A stretch of DNA of 64,000 bases from assembly GCF_000477415.1 (NCBI RefSeq), contig NC_022575.1:1-64000 (forward strand). Reading direction: 5' to 3'. Both the position numbers and the translations under genes were made by a program. A model generated the notes under the pieces. The model did no database searches, was not told the origin of the DNA, and worked only from the letters and a program-made list of their open reading frames with translations. Positions 54,797 to 64,000 of the stretch are shown here, piece by piece; position 1 is the stretch's first letter, and every line of letters starts with the position of its first letter. This stretch comes from Mycoplasma parvum str. Indiana. Lineage in GTDB: Bacteria > Bacillota_I > Bacilli_A > Mycoplasmatales > Mycoplasmoidaceae.

Positions 54797-56137
54797 ATGG
54801 ACGACAGAACTTTTAAATTAGTTGCTGAGTCTTCTAGAGAAAAACATTTAGAGTTTCTTTTAGATTATTCTAAGGCTACTGCAATTTTTTGAATAGACTC
54901 TAGCAAACTTAATCCTACTGCATTTGCAGTAGAGATTAAAAAATGTTTGCAAAAAATTAATTCTTGACAAATAGATTTATCTACATTTATAAAAGCATGC
55001 GAACCCACTTTTACTCCCTATGATATTGAGTTGTATTTAAGAAGTATAGTTAATGCTTGAACTAGAGATCCTGTTTCTTTCAAAAAAAAGAAAGATATTA
55101 ATTTAAAAGCAGTTGAATTTATTGGAGTTGATAAATTAAGTCAAGAAATCAAAAATATTATTGATGGAGAGGAAGAAGTTAAAAAATGAGGAGAAATGCC
55201 TCCAAATATGTTAAGTTCTTCTACATTTGTTTATGAAATTGCAAAAATAGCTGAAAAACAAAACTTAGATTGTGAAGTTTGAGATTGAGAAGAATTAAAT
55301 AGACAACAATTTAATTTAATTTGCTCTGTTGGAAGAAATAAAAAAAGCTCTTATTTAATTATTTTGAAGGAAAAGAATAGTAATATGAAAAATTTGGATA
55401 ATAGAAAAAGAATTGTTTTGATAGGTAAAGGAATTTGTTTTGATACTGGTGGTTTAAGTATTAAAACTGGAAATTATATGAGAAATATGAAATTTGATAT
55501 GACCGGAGCTGCTTTGGTGGCTTCAATTTTTATTACTTTAGCTAAAAATGGTTTCTCTAAAGAAAATGAAATAATTGCACTTTTACCTATTTCCGAAAAT
55601 TTAGTAGGTGCCGATTCTATGAAAGTTGATAGTGTAATTACGTCTTATGGAGGTAAAAGTGTTGAAATTTCCAATACTGATGCTGAAGGAAGGTTAATTT
55701 TGGCTGATTCTATTTCTTATGCTTCTAAAAAATTGAAAGCTTCAGAAATCATTACTGTAGCAACTTTAACAGGGGCAGTTAAATATGCTTTGGGAAGTAA
55801 ATATGCTGGAGTTTGAACTAGTTCTGAAGATTCTTGAAAAAAACTTGAAGAATCTTCTGCCTATTCAGGAGATTATATTTGAAGACTACCTTTGGATGAA
55901 TATTATTTGGAAGAGTTGAAGAGTGAAATCAGTGATTTTAAGAATTCTGCCGCTACCAGTGCGGGAGGCGCTTCAAGGGCAGCAGCTTTTTTAGCAGCTT
56001 TCAAGGATAAAGAAAGCTTTATTCATTTTGATATAGCTAATGTTTCAAATACTGAAGGTAAAAGTAGTTTTGGTTTAGCCCCATTATTTAAAACTATTTA
56101 TTTCTATTTAAATAGAAAGGTAAATCATCTTTCATAA
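54797..56137 (+). CDS. pepA: Leucyl aminopeptidase PepA (M17)
   Basis: 446 residues. VLIGKGICFDTGGLSIK, FDMTGAALV, and the M17 signature SNTDAEGRLILADS, ending with AATSAGGASRAAAFL. Two-zinc exopeptidase releasing N-terminal residues; with PepF it would complete peptide use. ATG start. Confidence 0.95.
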
Positions 56138-56162
56138 AAATTTTTAGTTAATTAAATAGATT

Positions 56163-56190
56163 TTTTTCCTCCCCTTAGGGGGGGGAAGAA
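56163..56190. terminator. C/G-rich hairpin with G8 between convergent genes
   Basis: CCTCCCC then TTA then G8 (56178-56185) can pair with one T-G wobble; T-rich on the left, A-rich on the right, so it can end pepA and the minus-strand 56217 gene alike. Confidence 0.6.
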
Positions 56191-56216
56191 AGACAAAGTT
56201 GAATTGATTTAAAAGT

Positions 56217-57347
56217 TTATTTCCCTTGTTGAGTAAATAAAGATTCAATTTTTATTTCTTCTTCTCCGATCATTTTATTAAGCATTTTTGAACCAATTTT
56301 TAAATTGATTAATTGTTCATTCATTTTTTGAAAATTTTTCTCATCCATTAATGATGTGGAACATTCACCCGAATCATGCATGAGAACACAAACAGCTGAA
56401 AACAATAAATGTTGAAAATTATTTTTTACTTCAATATTTCTTTTAATTCTTGTTTTAGATTCTTTAATTAATTCCCATTCTTTATTATCAATCAGATTTA
56501 AATAAGGATTTTTTTCATCCAATTTTTCTTTTAAAAGTGATTGTATTTTAGTTTTATCTTTTTCTCAATCAATTTTCTTTAAAGAACTAATAATCTGTTT
56601 ATTATCTTCATTATTATTTTTTCCTTGATTATTTTTATTAATATCGGAAGATTTATTGATTTTGGATATTCTATTAGTTAATTTTTCTCTCTCTTCATTT
56701 AAGTTAGAAAATTTTTCAAAATAATTTTGCAATGCTTTTCTGTCATCTACTTTTAAATGTGAATTTTCTAAATTTCGCAATTTTAGATTTTCGTACAAAT
56801 GTTTATTTTTTAAGATGTCAAATTGTTTTATGGCCTCTATATTTTGTTTTCATTCTTGTATATTTTTTCTTGCTTTTTGAAAATTTTCAGAATGAGATTT
56901 TAATTCTTCCATAGCTTTCTTTAATTTTTGTTCTCTTCTATCATTAATTTTTGTTACTTTAGTTTCTTTATTGATTTCTTTATGAATTTTTTTAACCATA
57001 TTTTCTGTATTTTTGTTATTCATTATTTCGGGATTTTCAATTATTTTTAATAAGTTTTCGGATTCTTTTATTTGCTTAAATGCTTCATTTTGAACATAAA
57101 AATCTTTTATATTTTCTAAATTACTATTGTTAGTTTCTGATAATTTATTATTTGAAAAATTCAATGAAGAATTTTGTTTATTATCTTTTGCAAATCAATT
57201 TCTAAAGAAAGAAGAAAATTTATTTCCTAGTTTGAATTTGGATGATGAGTAGTTACTATTTGTGAAATTAGCCGTTAAAGAAGCTACTCCACTAACTCCA
57301 ATTAAAGAAAAAGCGATCAGATAAAGTTTGTGTTTTAGCTGAAACAA
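56217..57347 (-). CDS. Anchored coiled-coil protein, family A (in frame)
   Basis: 376 residues. N-terminal anchor (YLIAFSLIGVSGVASLTANF), then helical, Lys/Glu/Asn-rich segments with the family block MVKKIHKEINKETKVTKIND and ELKSHSENFQKARKNIQEW, and a C-terminal part with KNPYLNLIDNKEWELI and SAVCVLMHDSGECSTS. Homologous in outline to 34444, 35533 and 61781. No poly-G tract in the coding part. TTG start 57347; UGA-Trp codons at 57195-57197 and elsewhere. Function unknown; probably surface-exposed. Confidence 0.7.
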
Positions 57348-57411
57348 TGATTTTTTTCGAAACTAGGGAAATTAGATTATAGACTTTTAATTCATTTGTT
57401 AAAAAATTTTT

Positions 57412-57441
57412 GAAGATAGGGGTAAGAATCCCCTACCCCCC
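57412..57441 (-). terminator. Hairpin plus C7 tract between two family genes
   Basis: TAGGGG TAAGAAT CCCCTA followed by a C7 run (57435-57441). It lies past the stop of 57548 (minus) and ahead of the 57347 start, so it may end one gene; a variable tract here could also alter expression of the next. Confidence 0.45.
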
Positions 57442-57547
57442 CTAAGGTTTAATTTATAGTTGGTTGGATTTTTTTAAAAATATAAGTTTTTTGTATTCAT
57501 ATAATTAAATTTCCATTTTTATTTAAAATTGTGAATTAATTTTTGAA

Positions 57548-58621
57548 TTATTTTTTGTTTTGGAAATTTAATTTACATATATTTGCATTAGTATTTTTAG
57601 TATTGTTACATATAGAATTTTTAAATTTTCCCTCAAAGTATTGCAAATCAATAATATTTTTCTTTAAATTTTGTAATTCTTCATAAACTTTTTCTAATTT
57701 TTGTCTCAAATTATTTAATTTTTCAATCTCTGAATTAGATTTATTTTGTAAATTTTTTATTCTATTGGCAAATTTCTCTGTTAATAAATTTAACTTAAGA
57801 ATTACATCATTATTTATGTTTCTGATAGATATTAAATTAATTTCTTTAGATATCAAATTAGTTCTCAATTGTGCATTTTTATAAAACTCTTCAATTAATT
57901 CTTCTCTTTTCTTTTTTAATTTTTCTTTGATATCATTTAATGTTTTTTTAGCTTCTAAACCACTTGAATTACTTAAGTTTGAAGAAATTTGTTGTCCCCC
58001 CCCATCCGAATTAGAAATTAAACTTGTATTTTTTGGTTCTCAAGCAATTCACGATGGATTTAATTTTTCACAATTTTGTGAATTATTTTTTTCTTTTTGT
58101 TCGCTGTGTTCAATTATGCAAATAAATTTGCTTAAAAGCTCCCCTTGACTTGAAATTAATTTTTTAATTTCCAGCAATAAAGAAACTAAATTTTCTAAAA
58201 GATTCAATTCAATTAACAAATTTATTTTTTCAGTCGTTTGTTTAGATAATTCCTGAGATATTGAATCTAAATCATTTAAAGTTTTTAAATTTTCTTCATA
58301 AAAAGAAATTAATTGTTTTTCTGCTTCAAAGATGGATTGAAATGTTTTTTCAATAATTTCATCTTTAATTTTTTTAAGTTCTTGCGCTTTTTCTTTAGAG
58401 AGTTTTAAGTTTTCAAATAATGGATTTAATAAACTCAATTGTTTATTTTCTTCTTCTGAAAAATGTTCTGTATTTTTATTTTCATAGCTAGAAGAAGATT
58501 TTTGAAAAAATGTATCTAATTTTGTATTAGTCTTTAGAAAATAAGGAATTAAAAAAGTAGATAGGCCACAAGAACTTGAAAGTAAAGTTCCAATCATTAC
58601 TATCTTAGAAAGTAGAAAAAT
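57548..58621 (-). CDS. Anchored coiled-coil protein, family B, poly-G in frame (ON)
   Basis: 357 residues from ATT 58621 (349 from ATG 58597). Anchor (LLSSSCGLSTFLIPYF), long helical halves (LFENLKLSKEKAQELKKIKD; LTEKFANRIKNLQNKSNSEI) and a Cys-containing end (FKNSICNNTKNTNANIC). A G8 tract near residue 206 encodes GGG in GGGQQ and is in frame. Its paralogue at 60626 has the same tract at the same place. The first codons (FLLSK) are conserved between the two, supporting the ATT start. Function unknown. Confidence 0.72.
57996..58003 (-). repeat. G8 tract (plus-strand C8) in family B gene
   Basis: Eight G on the coding strand, encoding glycines before QQ. The present length keeps the frame open; a change of one or two would cut the protein at about residue 210. 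Confidence 0.9.
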
Positions 58622-58839
58622 TGTTGATTAAAAAATGACTTTATTTAGTTTGATTTTTTGTATCTAATAAGTTAAAAATACCTTCAGATTTTAAAAAAAT
58701 ATAAAATTTTACTTCCCTTATATATTTCCCTTAAATAATTTAATTAATCTAAATTGTTTAAAATTTTGTTTTTCAAATATTCCACTTAGTTTACATGCTT
58801 CCAAAATAAACCAGACAAGAATTTTAATTCCTTGAGGTC
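58622..58839. other. Divergent promoter region
   Basis: 218 bp of AT-rich DNA between the minus-strand family B gene and the plus-strand 58840 gene. Both promoters should be here, but I cannot assign boxes with confidence. Confidence 0.35.
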
Positions 58840-60285
58840 TTGCGGGGCAAGCTTTGGATTTCTTTAACTGGTCTTTTTTCTTTATTTGGAATTTCTATTA
58901 CAACTCATGTATTTTCTTGAGGAGGAAATAAATCCTTAAAACCTGCTCAAACAGAAAATAATTATTTTAAAGATGCTTTACATAGCTTAAAACTTGCAGA
59001 TTTTAGAAGTGATAAATTTGTTAGAACTAAAAATAGTAGTTTAGATAAAAATCATTTAGGAACTCTACAGTATGAGAGCGAAGGCTCTCATACTCCTTGA
59101 TATTTTGTAACTAAAGACAATCAAATTATTAAGATAAGTCCTAGTCTTCATGGACAGAAGAAAAGAGTAATGAGAGATGGTATTTTCATTGATAAACAAA
59201 ATGTTTGATTTGGAGTGAGAAATAATAATATAGAGCGGGTTTCGATAGATTCCATTAAGGATGTAAAAATTTATAAAAACTTTTTCAAAAAATTAGATAG
59301 AGAAGAATTAAAAACATTACAAAATTGATGAAATAGTAAAAGTGACAACGATAAATGTGAAATTCTAAATATAGTAATTGGTTGTCAAGAATTTAAAGAA
59401 ATTTTAGGAGATAAAGAACAAAAACAGGAAATAAATAAAATATTAGAGCTTAATATTGAGCAGATTTTAACTTTGTCTCAACAATATAAAGGAAATGAAA
59501 TAGCGCCATTAAAAGAAATTATAGGGCAAGATAAGGTAATGAATTTCCCAAAATTAAGTAATAATGTTGGCTCGCTTATTGGAGATCCTATAGATAAATG
59601 ATTAAAAGAATATTTAAGTGGAGAGGCAAAGAGAAAGGAGGAAAGCGGCGAAATTAATCCTTTTTCTTTATTAGCAAGATTAACTATAGGGGATAATGCT
59701 TATCAAAAATGTCAATACGATAACAATGAATTAATTAAATACATATATCCTGAATGTTTTGCAGAAATAAAACACGTTAAAAATAAACATATCGGAAATC
59801 ATAAAAATGAAAATCAAATCATTCCTCATGTAAAAGAAGTTATTAAGGGTGGGATTGTAAAAAAATGATTGTGATTGCCAAGTATTGTAAAATTTTCTAA
59901 AAAATTTGACAAAAAAGAAAAAAATTCTGAAAAAGAAGCAAAGCCCATTACTTGAAAAGATTTAGGAGATGCTGGAAATTATACAGCAAAAATTATTAAG
60001 GATTGGGAAAAAACAGGAAGAAGTGGAAATTTAATAGATTTAAAATGTCAATATTTAGATTGACAACTTTTAAAACTTTTTAATATATCGGGAGGAGAAT
60101 CACAAGGATGTCAATTGTTATTAAAGGTTATTTTTAGTGGAAATATTGATGATAAAAGATGATGTCTTTTTGAGATAAATGGCGCTAAAAAATATATTAG
60201 AGAATATGAATTTAAATTTTTATCCTCTTTTAATTGATATGATGGCAATAAATTTTGAGCAAAATGCTCATCCTACAATATATAA
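58840..60285 (+). CDS. Large anchored protein of unknown function
   Basis: 481 residues from TTG 58840 (first start after TAA 58825). Anchor (ISLTGLFSLFGISITTHVF), then a hydrophilic body with scattered Cys (DKCEILNIVIGCQEF; YQKCQYDN; LKCQYLDWQLL; GCQLLLKVIF; FWAKCSSYNI). Repeated YLDWQLLKLF and NWYDGNKFW stretches are read with UGA-Trp; more than a dozen in-frame TGA hide it from standard-code ORF finders. A perfect 11-bp hairpin (59069-59094) lies in frame. Unrecognised; surface location is inferred from topology. Confidence 0.65.
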
Positions 60286-60305
60286 ATAATTTTCAATAAA
60301 AAATA

Positions 60306-60328
60306 ATAAAGGGTTTTTAGCCCTTTAT
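60306..60328. terminator. Intrinsic terminator after the 58840 gene
   Basis: ATAAAGGG / CCCTTTAT with a T-rich 7-nt loop, 21 bp after the stop; also positioned to end the minus-strand 60376 gene. Confidence 0.6.
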
Positions 60329-60375
60329 ATCAAAAAAACTTTAAATAGAGTTGTTGATTTTAATTAATTAGTTTG

Positions 60376-60618
60376 CTATTTGATATTATTTTTTATTTTT
60401 TTATTAATTTTTTTAGCATTTTTAGATTTAACTTCCAATTTTAAATCTATTTCTTGTGCATTTACTAATAGCTCTTCAATTTCTTCATCTAATTCTTTAT
60501 TTAATAATTCAATAAAAATATTCATTAAGTCATAATAAAAATTATCAATTTCTTCAAAATCTCATTCACGTCGTTTTTTATTCGAAAAAAACATTTTGAG
60601 CTCTTTTTGTTTTTTCAA
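60376..60618 (-). CDS. Small charged protein downstream of a family B gene
   Basis: 80 residues from TTG 60618 (72 from ATG 60594). Highly charged, helical: FFSNKKRREWDFEEIDNF, then ELDEEIEELLVNAQEIDL and a Lys-rich end. No anchor. Begins 7 bp after the stop of the 60626 gene on the same strand, so the two are probably co-transcribed. Too short for the standard-code ORF track because of UGA-Trp at residue 19 or so. Unrecognised. Confidence 0.5.
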
Positions 60619-60625
60619 TTTTTAA

Positions 60626-61615
60626 TTATTTTATATTTTCAATACAACTGACTTTTTGTTTATTTTCTTGTTTATACATTTCAATATTTTGACATATATT
60701 ATTTTTTAATATTCCTTCGTAATTTTGAAAAATAGGAACTTTATCTTTTAAATTTTGTAATTTTTTGTAAGTTGTTGTAAGCTGTTTTTGAAGTTCATTT
60801 AATTTTTTAATAATTTCATTTATTTCCATTTCTAAAATACGAGATTCTAGCTTAAGAGATGAAAAAAATCTTTCAAAAATACGCATTTTCAACTTTATAT
60901 CATTGATAAAATTGACGATTCTAAATTCTTTTTTTAAAAATTCTTCGCTCAAATAATTTATTTGTAGTAATTTGTTTATAGCTTTAGAATTTTCTTTCAT
61001 AATATTTTGTTTAAAATTTTGTAATTTTTCTTTCGCTCAATTTCCTTTTAAATTATTGTTATTTGATTCTTGTTGCCCCCCCCGAAAAGTTTTATTAGTT
61101 TCTGTTTCCACTATTTTATATAAAGAATCAAAAAAATTACTTCAATTGTTGATAGCTTTGTAAATACTATTTAATAAATTTATAGAATTTCTTATTGCAT
61201 TTAGAGTTGCCTCCAACTCTAAATGTTTTTCTTGGTATTTATTTATATTTTCTAATAATTTAGATAAATTATTTTTAGTTTCTAAATTATTTTTGTATAA
61301 ATCAGAAAGTTCTTTTTCTGACTTTAAAATAGATTCCAAAAATAAATTTATAGATTTATTAATTAAATCTTTAAGTTCTTTAGAATTTTTTAAAGTTTTG
61401 GATAATTCGTCATAAAGATTTAATAATTCCTTAAATTTATTTGCTTCTTGATTTTCGAATATTTGTATATTTTGATTGTTAAATTTAGATTCAATTTTTT
61501 GAAATAACTTTTTTAAACTATTGTTTTCTAGATTATAAGGGATTAAATAAACAGAAGTCCCAACTATCCCTGTAGACAGGGAAGCTAAGGATACTAACTT
61601 AGAAAGTAGAAAAAT
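60626..61615 (-). CDS. Anchored coiled-coil protein, family B, poly-G in frame (ON)
   Basis: 329 residues from ATT 61615, the same first codons as the 57548 paralogue (FLLSK). Anchor (VSLASLSTGIVGTSVYLIPY), helical halves (LESILKSEKELSDLYKNNL; LEMEINEIIKKLNELQKQL) and Cys-containing end (LKNNICQNIEMYKQEN, KVSCIENIK). A G8 tract near residue 178 encodes RGG in RGGQQ and is in frame. No ATG/GTG/TTG before the anchor. Function unknown. Confidence 0.72.
61076..61083 (-). repeat. G8 tract (plus-strand C8) in family B gene
   Basis: Eight G on the coding strand at the same site as in the paralogue (before codons for QQ). Present length is in frame. Confidence 0.9.
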
Positions 61616-61712
61616 TTAAATTCACCTAGTAGTTAAAAAATTTAAATTATCTATTAAAAATTAAAGAAAACTTCCAAAACTCAGGAAAAACAAAGATTTA
61701 AAAAAATAAAAT

Positions 61713-61742
61713 GCGCGGGGGAATTCTTCCTGAATCCCCCGC
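61713..61742 (-). terminator. GC-rich hairpin after the 61781 gene
   Basis: GCGGGGGA / TCCCCCGC with a 12-nt loop region, flanked by A and T runs, 39 bp past the stop of the minus-strand gene. Among the most GC-rich bases of the window. Confidence 0.65.
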
Positions 61743-61780
61743 AAAATTCATTATACACTATTAATTTAAAAAACTAATTT

Positions 61781-62845
61781 CTATCTAGATTCTTCTATTT
61801 TTAATTGACCCATTTTTTTCAACAAATTAGTTGCAATTAGTAAATTCATTTCATAAAAAACATTATTTAAATTATTTTTATTATTTTTTTCTTTTTTCGC
61901 CTCAATTATTCTTCTCATATGTATTTCTCATTCAATCTCAGTATCAAATAATGCATTAAAGGGATTGTCTTCTCATTTTTCTTTCCACCCAAAACTAGAA
62001 GCTAATGATTTATCTTTACCTTTAAACAATGTTTTTTCTTTATCTCAATTAATTTCTTTTAAATTTTTTAATATTTTTTCAATATTTTCTTTTTCCCCTT
62101 TAAATTCATTTTTTTTAACTTCTTCACTATTACTTCTAATACTTTTATTTAATTTATTTTGTAAATTTATCATATTTTCATGTAAATCTATATAACTTTT
62201 TAAAAATTCTTTTAAAGCTATTTTGTGCTCTTTATTTAATTCTGTAACTTTTGAAGATCTATCTCCGTAACATAATTTATATTCCTTTTCTTGAGCAATT
62301 ATACAAATAGATGATTGAGCGCCTTTAATTTTTTCATCATAATATTCTTTTGTTTTTTTGAAAGCTTGTTCATAATGTTGTTTTTTTGTTTCTAATTCTT
62401 TTATCGCTTTTTTAATTATTTCTTCTTGCTTTTCATTAATTTTGCTTATATTATTTTCTCTCTTAACTTCTCTTGTTATTTTTTTTACATTACGTGTAAC
62501 ATCATTGAATTGTTGTTTAATTTCTCGCTCATTACCAGAAGAATCAATTAATAAAACTTCAGAATTATTAACTTGAATATTTATTGTATTTGCAGAAATA
62601 TTTATTTCTTTTGAATCGTTTAATTTCAAATGATCAGAGTTAATTTGTTGAAATTTAAGTTTGTCTTCTTGAGGAGAAGATTTCAATATTTCATTTTCAT
62701 TATTGCTGGTTGTTGAAACATTTTCTTTTAACAATGATCGAAACTCTTCTCCTTTTGATTTTCAAACAAAAGGAACTGCTGTAGAATTAGCTCCTACAAC
62801 GAAAATTGCACTACCCAATAATTTGTACTTCAGGGCCAGAGGCAT
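61781..62845 (-). CDS. Anchored coiled-coil protein, family A (in frame)
   Basis: 354 residues from ATG 62845. Anchor (YKLLGSAIFVVGANSTAVPFVW), then NVKKITREVKRENNISKINE, helical KKAIKELETKKQHYEQAFKK, and the C-terminal block EDNPFNALFDTEIEWEIHM, matching the other family A members. Cys occurs in SSICIIAQEKEYKLCYGD. No poly-G tract. Ends at TAG 61781; several UGA-Trp. Function unknown. Confidence 0.7.
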
Positions 62846-62947
62846 TTTAGTTTTTAAAAATAATTCTTAGTATTAAAAAATTAAATTTTAAACAATTTTA
62901 TTTAATATGGATTATTTAGGATTTATAAATTTCTTTTTCTTAAGAAT

Positions 62948-64000
62948 TTAACCTACTAATAATTTAATAGATACAGGAAGACATATTCCTTTAATTTTTA
63001 AGTAAGACTTAAACATTGAGAAAAAATAAATAACTGCTAATAGAGCAAATACCCCAGTCATTAATCCATTATTTAATGAAAGGGGTAATAGAATAGATTG
63101 ATTATTAAATAGCATATTTACATATTTATTTAATATAGAAGGAACTGCACAAGATCCACCAAAAGATGAAATAAATAGTAAGGCAAATAAATAAATAGTA
63201 ATTGGCATACTATTTTCTCTATTTCCGAAGCCTAATAATTTAGTTGTTACAAAAATACCTTCCAAATCTTTAATTAGAAGATATATAACAGTTATTAGGC
63301 TCACTACTAATAGTGGGAAAACAAGGAAAATGAATAAGTAAGAAATATTATCTGTTAAATTACTTAAATTTTTGAAAATTACATCATTTAACACATTGTT
63401 GTTCATAACTCCAATAATAGATGAATTCATAGGTGTCGCATATTTAGAAAAAGCTTGAAGAAAATAATTTGCCAAATAATTTCTCGCTTCATCTTCTATT
63501 TGACTATCTTCTTGTGCAGTTGATTGCAGTAAATCTTTTTCTTCTACTTGTTCCATGTTTTGATTTTTCAAATCATTTACTTTCGTGTAATCTATATTAT
63601 TGTTTTCAACTAATTCTTGATAGATTTTGTAATTTCTATCACTACCTACTATTCATTTTGGATCTTTTTCTTTACCCTTTTGTTTGCTTGATTTAAGTGG
63701 AGGGGCATAGCTCATAAGATTTCTGAATGCTGTATTTTCTAGTTTTTGTTGTACATTTGTGTAAATACCTGAAACAGAATATGAAGAGAAAGCTAAACTA
63801 ATTTGTTCAGGTAAATTACCAATATCCAAAGTTTTATTTCCAGCAGTAAAGATTCCATTAAAGCCTGTATGTTCATTTAAGCCAATAATCTTGTTTACAT
63901 CTTTTTGTGACATGAAAAAAGCTTCTTTAAAGTAAGAATCAAAAATATCAATTACTTTCAATGTATATTCTTTTATTTCTTTATTTTTTCAATGATATTT
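62948..64000 (-). CDS. ABC-transporter-permease-like (FtsX-type) membrane protein, 5' end outside window
   Basis: At least 351 residues; the frame is open at the window edge. The C-terminal part has three helices spaced as in FtsX/MacB permeases: ISYLFIFLVFPLLVVSLITV, then IFVTTKLLGFGNRENSM (like the K-x-LG-x-s coupling region), ITIYLFALLFISSFGGSCA and GLMTGVFALLAVIYFFSMF. Upstream is a soluble region (LSYAPPLKSSKQKGKEKD-type linker). Such large permease-like proteins are common in mollicutes. Substrate unknown. Confidence 0.55.

Overview
The window reads as the start of the chromosome of a wall-less mollicute, most likely a haemotropic Mycoplasma (haemoplasma). DNA is very AT-rich. UGA is read as tryptophan throughout: almost every gene runs through in-frame TGA codons at conserved Trp positions (GyrA, PepF, MetG, SufS, NusG). 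Position 1 is the first base of dnaA, followed by dnaN. Carbon genes are limited to sugar uptake and glycolysis. The accessory part is full of unknown proteins with one N-terminal membrane segment, as in known haemoplasma genomes. The species cannot be fixed from this window.

Layout. 1-26999 is a dense forward-strand housekeeping block: dnaA, dnaN, a membrane protein, hrcA, an ABC ATPase, a frameshifted tsaC/sua5 (minus), tRNA-Gly, secE, nusG, crr, proS, pgi, cls, prs, tyrS, ffh, tRNA-Arg, rpsF-ssb-rpsR, dnaB, five minus-strand tRNAs, a YitT-like membrane protein, gapN and gyrB-gyrA. From 27.0 to 38.1 kb lies an accessory region: unknown membrane-anchored proteins, a free-standing GyrA C-terminal propeller, a small paralogous family with two broken members, two poly-G genes that are out of frame, and the remnant of a DpnII-like restriction-modification locus that runs into a tRNA cluster. 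38.1-56.1 kb is again housekeeping: eight tRNAs, rpmG, secG, rnr, smpB, a cysteine desulfurase, gap, pgk, hprK, the minus-strand operon recA-metG-ftsY, then tmk, pepF, thrS, a weak HAD-like protein and pepA. 56.2-64.0 kb is a second accessory region with four more members of the ~330-376 residue anchored families, a 481-residue unknown protein and the end of a permease-like gene.

Most notable. (1) Long G tracts (G8, G9, G8, G8), very rare in such AT-rich DNA, sit inside four related genes. Two are in frame and two are exactly one base out of frame, which is what phase-variable surface proteins look like. (2) NusG carries an N-terminal J-domain-like extension. (3) An orphan GyrA C-terminal domain lies beyond a G-rich block that also holds the C-terminal two thirds of gyrA. 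(4) At least six genes have no ATG/GTG/TTG at the expected N terminus and appear to start at AUU or AUC. (5) Short perfect inverted repeats, many GC-containing, recur inside coding sequences; one in rnr is a textbook intrinsic terminator. (6) Several genes are broken by a single base in a poly-A run.

Limits: everything here was read by eye. Frameshifts could be assembly errors, and functions of the unknown families are not inferred beyond topology.
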